DNA of 13,305 bases from Clostridium sp. Its GTDB lineage: Bacteria > Bacillota_A > Clostridia > Lachnospirales > Lachnospiraceae. The DNA is taken from the NCBI GenBank assembly GCA_023666975.1, contig JAMPAW010000090.1, positions 1 through 13,305 of the forward strand, in the 5' to 3' direction. Every line of letters begins with the position of its first letter. Position 1 is the stretch's first letter. Both the position numbers and the translations under genes were made by a program. This document shows, piece by piece, positions 1 to 6,907 of this stretch. Below the pieces are notes generated by a model, which was not told the DNA's origin, did not search any database, and was given only the letters and a program-made list of their open reading frames with translations.

Positions 1-223
1 CGGCACCGTTCTTTGCCAGTACGGACTTGCCTGCCCGCACCTGCGCATCCACATGGGAAACATCATCCGGGTGCTTTCTTTTATACTGGTCGACAGCACT
101 TTCACTTTTTTGTGCTATTTTATCAGAGAAAGACGTTGTTTCCGTCTGGCTGACATTTGCCTGTTTGTTTGCGGAATTAGTATAAATTCCTGCCGTATAA
201 TTTGTTATCCCTGTAATCGCCAT
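1..223 (-). CDS. Small array protein, class A-like, N-terminal 74 residues only (runs off the left edge)
   Basis: This is the last visible member of the array, cut by the window edge. The start ATG at 223-221 follows an AAGGAAGG ribosome binding site, and the frame is open for 74 codons to base 2. The protein begins MAITGITNYTAGIY, almost the same opening as the gene at 4322-3609 (MAITGISNNYSNVY). It then has an Asn/Ser/Gln/Thr-rich stretch, a 'TSFSDKIAQ' motif near residue 31 (compare 'TSFIDQLQK' and 'TDFIDQLQK' in the genes at 8305 and 9670), and a basic/polar run with YKRKHPDDVSHVDAQV. The spacer from the previous stop is only 17 nt, so it is surely co-transcribed. I place it near the DUF6033-like class by its N-terminus; the core motif lies outside the window. 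No function can be given. Confidence 0.82.
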   Translation of the reverse strand, partial: MAITGITNYTAGIYTNSANKQANVSQTETTSFSDKIAQKSESAVDQYKRKHPDDVSHVDAQVRAGKSVLAKNGA

Positions 224-240
224 AATTTTGCCTTCCTTTC

Positions 241-927
241 TCAGACTTTTGTATCTAATGCAGATAATAAATCTGCATTATCATACTCTGTTTGAGTATA
301 TGCTTTTACTACTGAACTGCTGTTTTCCGGCATTTCAATATACTCATCTCTATCTTTTCGTTTCTCACGCAATTCTTCCAAATATTCTTCATTTCTCTTT
401 CGTTTCTCATGCGCTTTTTCTAAATATTCTTCCCGTTCACGTTTTTTATCCCGCCTGCTTTCCGCTGCTTTTTGTTGTTGTTGTGTATTTGATACACCCG
501 AACTTTTATTTGATGTATTTGCTGTTTTCATACCACCACATGAAGATTGTCTATTTCCATTCGCATCATATGTAACTGTCCTGCCACCCAACTCTACACC
601 GTCACGTTTTGCAAAAGAATATACTTGCGAATTTGCTGCAACCTCTCCAGATAAATTCCATTCTATCTTTTTTGCAAATTCCGGATCAGTAGCCATTTTT
701 TTCAGGCAGTCATAAGAAAGATTCACGACAACTTTATTAGAGCTGCAAGGCATAACACCACCATTCGTATTGAAACTTATTTGCGAGAACTTTTTACATA
801 ATTTTTCATAATACTCCGCCACACTGTTAGCAGCGTTATCACTTTGGGTTGCAGTATTCTTTTTAACCACAGAGTCATAAGTACCTGTTGCATATCCACC
901 ATAATGATTTGCTATTTCCACGCCCAT
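241..927 (-). CDS. Class A small array protein (DUF6033-like core, coiled coil), 228 aa
   Basis: Function unknown. The start ATG at 927 follows GGAGG with a 10-nt spacing. The N-terminus MGVEIANHYGGYATGTY carries the array tag. Residues 39-53 (YYEKLCKKFSQISFN) and the core at 66-92 (VVVNLSYDCLKKMATDPEF and following) closely match the gene at 5155-4475. A DANGN turn (121-125) and a CGGM motif (130-133) follow. Residues 152-199 are a highly charged helix containing a 14-residue tandem repeat (EEYLEKAHEKRKRN, then EEYLEELREKRKDR, then a partial DEYIEM). The tail ends LLSALDTKV. There is no signal peptide or TM segment. It sits 64 nt after a class B gene, with no copy of the intergenic hairpin between them; the class B gene at 7471 is followed by an equivalent partner in the same way. 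DUF6033-like is my recognition by eye. Confidence 0.9.
   Translation of the reverse strand: MGVEIANHYGGYATGTYDSVVKKNTATQSDNAANSVAEYYEKLCKKFSQISFNTNGGVMPCSSNKVVVNLSYDCLKKMATDPEFAKKIEWNLSGEVAANSQVYSFAKRDGVELGGRTVTYDANGNRQSSCGGMKTANTSNKSSGVSNTQQQQKAAESRRDKKREREEYLEKAHEKRKRNEEYLEELREKRKDRDEYIEMPENSSSVVKAYTQTEYDNADLLSALDTKV
331..432 (-). repeat. In-gene 42-bp tandem repeat encoding coiled-coil units
   Basis: Inside the gene at 927-241, codons 166-199 encode EEYLEKAHEKRKRN, EEYLEELREKRKDR and a partial DEYIEM: a 14-residue (two-heptad) repeat, 2.4 copies. The DNA is visibly repeated (the TTTCGTTTCTCA motif recurs on the plus strand), so this arose by tandem duplication rather than convergence. Confidence 0.75.
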
Positions 928-991
928 ATTAAATATCCTCCTTAATGTACTATCATTTTTAAGTATGATTTCTCTGCTGTTCAGAAGTTCT

Positions 992-1579
992 TTATTCCTT
1001 ATCTAAAAATCCCAAAAATTTATTCCATTCCATGTAGCCCTTCAAATCTCCGTAACTGTATTCTGACTGCATAATATCTTTTACAATCTTTACCCAATCC
1101 GTTTTTTCCGAAAAGCTCCATGAAGCAGAATTTCTCTGTTCTGCATTTTTTACGGCTTTTGCAACAGCAGCTTTCAGCACTGTGTCCTCAAAACTGCCCT
1201 TTCCGCTTTCCTTCAGATTTGCAGTGTACGCATACATTTCAGCCGTATTGCAGTTTTTCGGATTTACCTTTGATATGTCCACCATCTGCTCCGTAACATT
1301 TCCTGACTTATCCCATGTTTTTACCTTATATATGGGATTCTTCAAATCAAAATCCGGTGTCTTATAGACAGAAACAGATTCCCCATTTACAACGTCAGCC
1401 CATGAACTGACTGCAATATCCCCTGAGTCTTCATCCGCACCATGCAGGGTGGCTGTCTGTGCTTTTCCTGTTACCTGTGCTGCCTGATCTGCAAAATTTT
1501 TTCCTGCCGGATTTCTTTCTGTTTTTCTTGTGCCGTATCCTGCCATTGGATGTCCTGCTGCAATTTCACTAATATTCAT
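992..1579 (-). CDS. Class B small array protein, 195 aa
   Basis: Function unknown. I chose the ATG at 1579 (MNISEIAAGHPMAGYGTRKT) because GGAGGATTTGAAA precedes it with good spacing; an in-frame ATG 24 nt upstream has no such site. The protein is a clear paralogue of the gene at 7471-6908. Shared segments are a 'PxAGYxTxRT' N-terminus, 'NFA' near residue 28, 'VYKTPDFDLKNPIYKVKTWD' (71-90), 'GNVTEQMVDISKV' (93-105), an 'AYTANL' helix (117-122), and a C-terminal 'DWVKIVKDIMQ' helix (161-171) ending in an aromatic tail FLGFLDKE. It lacks the DPE core and the coiled coil of class A, so it is a different fold sharing only the N-terminal tag and the locus. No signal peptide or membrane segment is present. 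The fold looks mixed alpha/beta, with a YKVKxWDKxGN beta hairpin. Confidence 0.9.
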   Translation of the reverse strand: MNISEIAAGHPMAGYGTRKTERNPAGKNFADQAAQVTGKAQTATLHGADEDSGDIAVSSWADVVNGESVSVYKTPDFDLKNPIYKVKTWDKSGNVTEQMVDISKVNPKNCNTAEMYAYTANLKESGKGSFEDTVLKAAVAKAVKNAEQRNSASWSFSEKTDWVKIVKDIMQSEYSYGDLKGYMEWNKFLGFLDKE

Positions 1580-1613
1580 TTTCAAATCCTCCAATATTAT
1601 CAATATTTTAATT

Positions 1614-1660
1614 GGTGGTTCATCTATTAATCAGAACCGCCTTATACTATCCTGTAAGAA
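1614..1660 (-). repeat. Intergenic hairpin element, copy 8
   Basis: The stem arms are at 1614-1621 and 1634-1641 (5' arm GGCGGUUC in the transcript, 3' arm GAACCACC, one mismatch). The loop is degenerate compared with the other copies (UAAU replaces UGAC). Upstream in the transcript it keeps the CUUAC...AUAAGG flank. It lies about 35 nt before the ribosome binding site of the gene starting at 1579. Confidence 0.75.
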
Positions 1661-1672
1661 AATCATAACAGT

Positions 1673-2287
1673 TTATTTTCTCCTCTTAGAAATAAAATTT
1701 GCTCCCACCAAAGAAAATAAAACCTCGCTCTGAAATTCTCCGCTGTTAAGCTCGTCATATTTGAGAGTATTTAAGTTCTTTAATTCCGAACCATCCACAT
1801 ATACCACCTTAGATTTTTTAGTTTTTCTGCTTTCTTCTTCATCTCCCCAATCAAACTCCAAATAATAGCCTCCGGTTCCATCCTCGTGGATAAATACTCC
1901 ATTGCCTTTTACTTCACCGCCAGCTAATTTACCCTCCCACGGCATATCTTTGATTGACTGATACACTTTCTGCCGAAAGGCACTATCCTTTTTCATTCTT
2001 AGCATGGTTTTCTTGGAGATAATTACGTTTCTCCCACCATGCATATCCAAATTTTCCAACATTGCAGTATCATACGTTTCTGCTTGCGCATCTGTTTTTT
2101 CACAACTGTAATCTACAACAACCGTATTGACATTAAATTTTTCATCCAGAAATTTTTTCATTTCTGCAAGCTCTGTATCTTCATTTACCTGCTGTAAAAG
2201 TTTCTCAAATTCATCTCCGCATTTCATGCTGTTGCCTGATAAATTTACAGCATGATTGATTTGCGGCAAAATTGCTGAAATATCCAT
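1673..2287 (-). CDS. Class A small array protein, short form without a coiled coil, 204 aa
   Basis: Function unknown. The frame is open to an ATG at 2407, but the real start is very likely the ATG at 2287 (MDISAILPQINHAVNL). It has an AAAGGA site 7 nt upstream, and the 40 extra codons would be a translation of the intergenic hairpin repeat. The N-terminus resembles the gene at 8925-8353 (MDIGAINLY). Visible motifs are 'DEFEKLLQQV' (25-34), a predicted helix-strand 'KKFLDEKFNVNTVVVDY' (44-60), the core 'VIISKKTMLRMKKDSAF' (88-104, with DS in place of DP), and 'VFIHEDGTGGYYLEF' (131-145) matching the DG turn of other members. It lacks the Lys/Glu coiled coil and ends with an unrelated 50-residue tail, KRRK-terminated. 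No signal peptide or TM segment is present. Confidence 0.87.
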   Translation of the reverse strand: MDISAILPQINHAVNLSGNSMKCGDEFEKLLQQVNEDTELAEMKKFLDEKFNVNTVVVDYSCEKTDAQAETYDTAMLENLDMHGGRNVIISKKTMLRMKKDSAFRQKVYQSIKDMPWEGKLAGGEVKGNGVFIHEDGTGGYYLEFDWGDEEESRKTKKSKVVYVDGSELKNLNTLKYDELNSGEFQSEVLFSLVGANFISKRRK

Positions 2288-2326
2288 ACTGCTATCCTTT
2301 CTCCATATACTGTCAATTTTTAATCC

Positions 2327-2397
2327 GGCGGTTCCTCTGTCAGTCAGAACCGCCCCTGTTCCCTTGCAATAAGTCCGAACAGTCCGCAGAAACACCC
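2327..2397 (-). repeat. Intergenic hairpin element, copy 7
   Basis: A perfect 8-bp stem: 2327-2334 pairs with 2347-2354 (transcript arms GGCGGUUC and GAACCGCC). The 12-nt loop contains the conserved UGACUGACAGA. The flank toward 2397 holds CUUAUUGCAAGGG and the UUUCUGCGGAC half of the second stem seen in copies 4, 5 and 6; its partner arm is missing here because the preceding gene ends. Confidence 0.85.
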
Positions 2398-2399
2398 AT

Positions 2400-3467
2400 T
2401 TATTCATTCAGCCATTTCATAAACCGATTTAAGTTGTTACGAATCCAAGAATTAGGAAGGCTGCTCTGATTTTGGAGGCTTGCAAAAAAGGACTGGAAAT
2501 CATTATATTTCACATCCCTGAATGTAGTCGGAAGTTTTGTTTTTTCAATGCTTTCTTTCCAATCCGCATAATCGCTATCTGCTTTTGTATCAGAAGAAGC
2601 GTTCAGTATTTCCTTTGTAGCTTTCGTATATAATTCGATAAACTTAGCAGCGTGGCTCTCCCCATCCTTGCCATTTATGATACTCTGATTTAATTCGTTT
2701 ATCTGATTATACAAATCGGTATCATTTGCTTTCAGCCAGTTCTCCATATCTACATAACTGCCTGATGCACCGGACATACGCACCTGCCCCTCCTGCGTGT
2801 TATATACTACCTTGCCACTATCTGAAACAGAACCATTCAGACCGTATTTTGCAATCGTTTCCATTGCCGACATATAATCGCCTGCATGGGTTTCATCCAG
2901 GTAATTTTCTGCCATATATTTTGCCGTTTCCAACCCGAAAGCAATCATATCCTGTCTTTCCTGCTCCGACATTCCCGAAGTATTGCTTGGCATAAGGTAA
3001 TTTGAGATAATCCCCATTGTGGAACGAATCACATTGTCATCTGCACCCGTAAGGCTATTGTATAGCTGTTCATTTGTTTCAAAGTTAGGAATTACAATTC
3101 TGTGTGTATTCTCAAGCTGTACTATCTCTGCCTGAAAAGCGGCATCTTTTGCCTCTTTCGCTGCCACTTCTTCCGCTGTCATTTCCCTGCCGGACATAAA
3201 TTTCTTACTGTCTGCAAGTGCCGCAAGACCATCGCCGGAAAACTGTACCATGACATTTTCCCCATATTGTGAGGAAATGTCATTTAATACTTTCATCGTT
3301 TCCTCTTTTGACATTTTATCCATGACCTTGTTGCCGTCCTTGTCCGTAGTGTTAAACTGATACTTCACTAACGTATCTTTTTTTGCCGCTGAATTAGAAC
3401 CATAATTCTTTAATGGCTCCGTACCTATATAAAATTGACTGTAATCGTGATTAACATTTATTGCCAT
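2400..3467 (-). CDS. Class C array protein, 355 aa, largest complete small-protein gene of the array
   Basis: Function unknown and family not recognised. I chose the ATG at 3467 (MAINVNHDYSQFYIGTEPL): GGAGG lies 8 nt upstream, whereas the longer frame to 3491 has no site. Only the N-terminal tag and the position link it to its neighbours. It is polar and mostly helical: 'DKDGNKVMDKMSKEETMKVL' (42-61) is followed by 'YGENVMVQFSGDGLAAL' (68-84), which may be a distant echo of the class A core. An Ala/Glu-rich helix (97-120), two further helical blocks (130-210) and a polar C-terminal half come next. The end, NRFMKWLNE, resembles the aromatic ends of class B (FLGFLDKE, FWDFLNK). There is no signal peptide, TM segment or cysteine. 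Spacers with hairpin copies flank it on both sides. Confidence 0.9.
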   Translation of the reverse strand: MAINVNHDYSQFYIGTEPLKNYGSNSAAKKDTLVKYQFNTTDKDGNKVMDKMSKEETMKVLNDISSQYGENVMVQFSGDGLAALADSKKFMSGREMTAEEVAAKEAKDAAFQAEIVQLENTHRIVIPNFETNEQLYNSLTGADDNVIRSTMGIISNYLMPSNTSGMSEQERQDMIAFGLETAKYMAENYLDETHAGDYMSAMETIAKYGLNGSVSDSGKVVYNTQEGQVRMSGASGSYVDMENWLKANDTDLYNQINELNQSIINGKDGESHAAKFIELYTKATKEILNASSDTKADSDYADWKESIEKTKLPTTFRDVKYNDFQSFFASLQNQSSLPNSWIRNNLNRFMKWLNE

Positions 3468-3499
3468 TAGATTATCCTCCATCGTTACCAATTTTTATT

Positions 3500-3584
3500 G
3501 GCGGTTCTTCGTCATCCAGAACTACCTTATGCCCCATATAATAAGTCCAGACAATCCGCAGAAGCACTTTTCTAAGTACCTCTG
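3500..3584 (-). repeat. Intergenic two-stem element, copy 6
   Basis: Stem 1 is 3500-3507 with 3519-3526 (transcript GGUAGUUC and GAACCGCC, one mismatch and a G-U pair). Stem 2 is 3559-3568 with 3575-3584, 10 pairs in the transcript (CAGAGGUACU with AGUGCUUCUG). Two of these pairs are G-U and pair only in minus-strand RNA, which supports function in the transcript. There is no U run after either stem, so it is not an intrinsic terminator. Confidence 0.82.
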
Positions 3585-3608
3585 TGGTATAAGTTTAAAT
3601 TTAATATC

Positions 3609-4322
3609 TTAAACATTCACATCAAATTTAGGATAATAGACATCTTCCAGTTTTTCCTTCTGCATCATTGCCTTTGCTTCCAGTTCAGATTCAGCTTCCA
3701 CATATTTAACAGAGAGTTCCTGCTCTGCTGCTTCCGGCACAGAAATTTTCTCTGTACCACCATTTAGCTTTTCAGCCTGTTCCTCCTTTTTCTCTTTCTG
3801 CTTCTTAATTTTTTCTTCTTCCTCTTTCTTTTCTTTCTGTTTCTCCAAACGCTCATCCATGTTTTTCTTCATTCTCTCTGCATTGGTCATTCCTGTTTCC
3901 GTTACAGAATATACGGTACTTTGTATGCTGCCGTCCTTGTTAATCATCCATGACTGCTGATAATAGGTCACTGTTCCACCCAAAGCCTTATTTTGAGCAG
4001 AAAGCTGCTCATAACCCTGTTTTTCAAGTTCAGGAATCTTCTTTAGGAAATCTTCCAGTTCTTTTGCTTTTGCGGAATTACCAGAACACTTTTTCAAATA
4101 CTGACTGGATATCGAAACATTTCCCTCCGACATACAGTCATAATTTTTCTGCAAATAGGAGTAATAATCTGAAACTGCCTTCTCTCCTGCATTTTTCGCA
4201 TTTCCTGTCTGTTCAGTTGCCGTATCCTTTGTTTCTGTTTTCTTTACTTCCTCATTTTTCTGTGATGCGTATGTACCCTCATACACATTGCTGTAATTGT
4301 TACTAATTCCTGTAATTGCCAT
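3609..4322 (-). CDS. Class A small array protein with a long Lys/Glu coiled coil, 237 aa
   Basis: Function unknown. The start ATG at 4322 follows AAGGAGG with ideal spacing. It opens MAITGISNNYSNVYEGTY, then a Lys/Thr/Glu-rich linker (20-48), 'SDYYSYLQKNY' (51-61), and a degenerate core 'VSISSQYLKKCSGNSAKA' (69-86) in which the DPE triad is replaced by NSA. The DG turn is present (MINKDGSIQS, 126-135). Residues 147-187 are a nearly pure Lys/Glu/Gln helix (EKQKEKKEEEEKIKKQKEKK and onward), probably a solvent-exposed coiled coil. The C-terminal tail ends YYPKFDVNV, similar to the FDIKA ends of the genes at 5155 and 6824. No signal peptide or TM segment is present. It belongs to the DUF6033-like group by overall layout; the altered core makes that weaker than for the gene at 8305. 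Confidence 0.9.
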   Translation of the reverse strand: MAITGISNNYSNVYEGTYASQKNEEVKKTETKDTATEQTGNAKNAGEKAVSDYYSYLQKNYDCMSEGNVSISSQYLKKCSGNSAKAKELEDFLKKIPELEKQGYEQLSAQNKALGGTVTYYQQSWMINKDGSIQSTVYSVTETGMTNAERMKKNMDERLEKQKEKKEEEEKIKKQKEKKEEQAEKLNGGTEKISVPEAAEQELSVKYVEAESELEAKAMMQKEKLEDVYYPKFDVNV

Positions 4323-4366
4323 AATCTCATCCTCCTTGATAATTTTTAATATTTTATATTGTTAAT

Positions 4367-4453
4367 AACAGTTCTTCTGTTATTTAGAACCACTTATGCT
4401 CCCTTGTAATAAAATTCAAGCAATCCGCAAAGATACATTTTAAACGCCTCTGC
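4367..4453 (-). repeat. Intergenic two-stem element, copy 5
   Basis: The most diverged copy, yet both stems survive. Stem 1 (4367-4375 with 4386-4394) pairs AGUGGUUCU with AGAACUGUU using three G-U pairs. Stem 2 (4427-4433 with 4447-4453) pairs GCAGAGG with UCUUUGC using G-U pairs. The flank reads UUUUAUUACAAGGGAGCAUAA in the transcript, parallel to the other copies. Confidence 0.75.
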
Positions 4454-4474
4454 AAAATAAGTGAAAAACAATAT

Positions 4475-5155
4475 CTACGCTTTTATATCAAAACTTGCCC
4501 CTGTCGGTGCAGATGTACTAAAAGAAATACTTGTAATGTCTATTTCACCTATACCTGTAGCAGCATATTCATTTGTATATATCCTTGCTTCATTAGCTGC
4601 TTTTCTCTCTGCCCGCTTTTTAGCTGCTTTTTCTTCTAAAATTTTTCTTTCCTCACGCTTTCTCTCTAATCTTTCTTTTTGTTTCTTTTCAGTACTCAGT
4701 ATAGTTGAACTTTGTTTTGTGCCACTGGTTCTTGTCATACCGCCACAAGTAACAGAAACATTCCCATTAGCATCCATTACAGCCGTGACACCATGTATTA
4801 CAGCATTGTCTGCCTTAGCTTGTGCAAACATATTATTCTGTCCCGAAACCATACCACTCAAATTAAGCTCTACTTTTTTCGCAAATTCCGGATCATTTGC
4901 CATTTTCTCTAGACATTGACTGGAAAGATTTAATACAACTTTATTTTCATTTCCACTCATAGTTTTGCTACCTGTATTAAACGTAATATTTGAAAACTTT
5001 TTACATAATCTTTCATAATATTCCTGTACTTTATCTTTGCTGTTTGCTGATGTGTTTGTTTTAACCTCTGCCGCCTTGTTATCTGATTTTTTTGTACTAT
5101 CCGTATAATTTGCTGCATAGTTGCTATAATTATTTGCAATCTCCATTGACATCAT
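4475..5155 (-). CDS. Class A small array protein, apparent mosaic of two neighbours, 226 aa
   Basis: Function unknown. GGAGG at 5161-5165 serves tandem ATGs at 5155 and 5152; I list the first. An ATG at 5167 lies upstream of that site and is rejected. The opening (MMSMEIANNY) and its ribosome binding site are almost base-for-base those of the gene at 6824. Residues 44-147 (YYERLCKKFSNITFNTG; core VVLNLSSQCLEKMANDPEF at 73-91; DANGN at 128-132; CGGM at 137-140) follow the gene at 927-241. The coiled coil from about residue 174 (EEKAAKKRAERKAANEA) and the end GASFDIKA return to the 6824 type, including near-identical DNA through the stop. This suggests recombination between array members. No signal peptide or TM segment is present. 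Confidence 0.9.
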   Translation of the reverse strand: MMSMEIANNYSNYAANYTDSTKKSDNKAAEVKTNTSANSKDKVQEYYERLCKKFSNITFNTGSKTMSGNENKVVLNLSSQCLEKMANDPEFAKKVELNLSGMVSGQNNMFAQAKADNAVIHGVTAVMDANGNVSVTCGGMTRTSGTKQSSTILSTEKKQKERLERKREERKILEEKAAKKRAERKAANEARIYTNEYAATGIGEIDITSISFSTSAPTGASFDIKA

Positions 5156-5187
5156 TTCGTCCTCCATTATTTCCTTGCAATTTTATG

Positions 5188-5245
5188 TGTGGTTCCACTG
5201 TCAGTCAGAACCGCCTATGCCCTCTTATCATAAGTCCGGGCATAC
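5188..5245 (-). repeat. Intergenic hairpin element, copy 4b (single stem)
   Basis: The arms are 5188-5195 and 5208-5215 (transcript GGCGGUUC and GAACCACA, five core pairs). The loop UGACUGACAGUG is close to the main type. The flank (GGACUUAUGAUAAGAGGGCAUA) is identical to that of the copy near 9704, so these two are recent relatives. No second stem is seen here. Confidence 0.8.
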
Positions 5246-5254
5246 TGCCCTTTA

Positions 5255-5923
5255 TCAACTAAGCAAAGCAACACTATCTGTAACTGTTTCCGTCATAACA
5301 TTTGCTTCATAGGCATTAGTCGCTTTCATCAACAGCTTTTCATTGTTCCATGACTGTAATAATCGTTGTCGTTCCTGTTCCTGCTTTGCAATCTTTTTAT
5401 TCACTATTTCCTGCTGCTGTTTTTTTATCTGCGCCCGTTTTTCAAGATATTCTTCCAAAAGTTCTTTTTGACTATCTTTCTTGTCACTTGTCTTTTTATA
5501 AAAACTGTTTTGTGAACGGGCATTAAATTCCGAATTATTGTTGAAACCAGACCATGAATCTCCTCTGTAATCTTTAGCAGTAGCTCCTACCGTAATCAAC
5601 AAAGAGGCTTCCAACGGTGCAAAAGACGAAGTTAAGTCACGTTGAAGTGCTGATAATATCTTTTCCCTGTATTCTGGATCATCTTTCATATTCTTAAATG
5701 CTTCCTCTGATATATTAATTGCCACATTCGTTATAGTTCTATTTCTTGGTATCTTATCAATTTCAGCATAAAATTCCTTTTTGAAAATTGCCATTTCTTC
5801 CGCTTCCGACAATTCCTTTGTACTGCCTGTTTCTTCTAACGCAAATTTTTCTGTACTGTTCACATTCTTGTTTTCTGTTACATAGTTCTTATAATAATTT
5901 TGTCCTATTCCGCTGATACTCAT
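5255..5923 (-). CDS. Class A small array protein with a coiled coil, 222 aa
   Basis: Function unknown. The start ATG at 5923 follows GGAGGAATAAAAAA. The tag is MSISGIGQNYYKNYVTENKN, followed by an acidic helix (35-58, 'SEAEEMAIFKKEFYAEIDKI'). The core is 'VAINISEEAFKNMKDDPEYR' (67-86), a good match to the VxIxxxxLxxMxxDPE pattern of the array. The usual DG turn is not clear here; the region 104-125 reads SLLITVGATAKDYRGDSWSG instead. A coiled coil rich in Lys, Gln and Glu runs from about 145 to 190. The tail 'NAYEANVMTETV' resembles 'AAYEKNIMEAA' and 'MAYGQNVM' in the genes at 8305 and 9670, so these three may form one tail subtype. No signal peptide or TM segment is present. Confidence 0.9.
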   Translation of the reverse strand: MSISGIGQNYYKNYVTENKNVNSTEKFALEETGSTKELSEAEEMAIFKKEFYAEIDKIPRNRTITNVAINISEEAFKNMKDDPEYREKILSALQRDLTSSFAPLEASLLITVGATAKDYRGDSWSGFNNNSEFNARSQNSFYKKTSDKKDSQKELLEEYLEKRAQIKKQQQEIVNKKIAKQEQERQRLLQSWNNEKLLMKATNAYEANVMTETVTDSVALLS

Positions 5924-5958
5924 TTTTTTATTCCTCCGACATTGTCAATATTTTTAAT

Positions 5959-6050
5959 GACGGTTCGTCTGTCATCCAGAACCGCCCCTGCTCCCCTGCC
6001 ATAAGTCCGAACAGTCCGCAGAAACAGCCACCCTTTTAAGTGTCTCTGCG
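5959..6050 (-). repeat. Intergenic two-stem element, copy 4
   Basis: Stem 1 (5959-5966 with 5979-5986) pairs GGCGGUUC with GAACCGUC; the one change is a G-U pair. Stem 2 (6017-6026 with 6041-6050) is 10 bp, CGCAGAGACA with UGUUUCUGCG, one pair G-U. The conserved GCGGACUGUUCGGACUUAU joins the two stems. It begins only about 20 nt after the stop of the gene at 6824-6072. Confidence 0.85.
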
Positions 6051-6071
6051 AAACAAACAATATGTAAATAT

Positions 6072-6824
6072 CTACGCTTTTATATCAAAACTTCCACCTG
6101 TAGATGTGGAGATACCAGACGAAGCAGTTATGAGGCCCTGCGTAACGCTTTTTGCATCCGTACCGGCAGCAGATACGGTAAATGTTCCTGCCTCCCCGCC
6201 ATCTTTCAGTTGTTCCGCCTGTTCTTTCCTCTCTGCACTCCTTTCAGCCGCTTTTTCTTCCTCTGCTTTTTTCTCTGCCCGTCTTTTAGCCGCCTTTTCC
6301 TCTGCCGCTTTTTTCTCCTGTGCCTTTCTCTTTGCATTTTCTCTGGCTATTTTCCCGTCCGGATCATTAGTGCCGGATGATATACAGGTTATATTTCCGT
6401 TAGCATCTATTTGATAACTCAGACTTGTCAAAGTTCCAAAAGAACCGTTTACCGCCATTTTTGCACAGTCTGGAATAGCCGCCAGATTTTCTTCCAAATA
6501 TGTGGCTTTTTCCGGATCGTCCATGCACTTCTTCAAAAATGCGCCTGACACAGATACCGTTGTCGGCACACCCTGCATGGAAGTTTTTCCCGTATTCATA
6601 TAGCTGTATTTGTCCTGCAAATATTTAGAATATTCGTTTACATCACTAAAACCTGTCTTAATCTGCTCTGTTCTGGTTACTCCGGGTGTTGATGTTTTCA
6701 TTTCTACTGTACTTGTTGTAACCTGGCTTTCCTTTGAATTTCTGCTATTTTTCGTGCTTTCTGCCTTTTTCGTTGTATTTGCATAACCTGTAGCATAATT
6801 GTTTGCAATCTCCATTGACATCAT
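6072..6824 (-). CDS. Class A small array protein, Ala/Glu/Lys coiled coil with 14-residue repeats, 250 aa
   Basis: Function unknown. AAGGAGG at about 6830-6836 serves tandem ATGs at 6824 and 6821; the first is listed. The tag MSMEIANNYATGYANTTKK is followed by a Ser/Thr/Lys linker (20-58) and 'EYSKYLQDKYSYMNTG' (64-79). The core is 'VSVSGAFLKKCMDDPEKATY' (90-109) and the turn 'DANGNITCISSG' (140-151). The coiled coil at 162-205 is built of 14-residue units (EKKAAEEKAAKRRA, then EKKAEEEKAAERSA, then a partial third), that is, two heptads per unit. The tail is Ser/Thr/Gly-rich and ends GGSFDIKA, identical in its last six residues to the gene at 5155. The upstream spacer (83 nt, AT-rich) has no hairpin copy. 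No signal peptide or TM segment is present. Confidence 0.92.
   Translation of the reverse strand: MMSMEIANNYATGYANTTKKAESTKNSRNSKESQVTTSTVEMKTSTPGVTRTEQIKTGFSDVNEYSKYLQDKYSYMNTGKTSMQGVPTTVSVSGAFLKKCMDDPEKATYLEENLAAIPDCAKMAVNGSFGTLTSLSYQIDANGNITCISSGTNDPDGKIARENAKRKAQEKKAAEEKAAKRRAEKKAEEEKAAERSAERKEQAEQLKDGGEAGTFTVSAAGTDAKSVTQGLITASSGISTSTGGSFDIKA
6213..6317 (-). repeat. In-gene repeat of 14-residue coiled-coil units
   Basis: Inside the gene at 6824-6072, codons 170-204 encode EKKAAEEKAAKRRA, EKKAEEEKAAERSA and a partial ERKEQAE. The unit length is again 14 residues although the sequence differs from that in the gene at 927-241. Confidence 0.7.
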
Positions 6825-6907
6825 TTCGCCCTCCTTGATAATTGATATTTTTGTATAAATAAGAAACCTTTTTCTATCTATTTTCTCCTACAATAAATTC
6901 ACACAGC

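Noticed and set aside
228..575. Plus-strand open frames opposite the array genes (for example 228-575, 4461-4919, 6040-6414, 12424-12813)
   Set aside because: They lie antisense to well-supported genes, have no ribosome binding sites, and show the Ser/Leu/Phe/Cys-rich composition of reversed Lys/Glu-rich reading.
2288..2407. N-terminal extension of the gene at 2287-1673
   Set aside because: It is a translation of the intergenic hairpin repeat, and a good ribosome binding site lies directly before the internal ATG at 2287.
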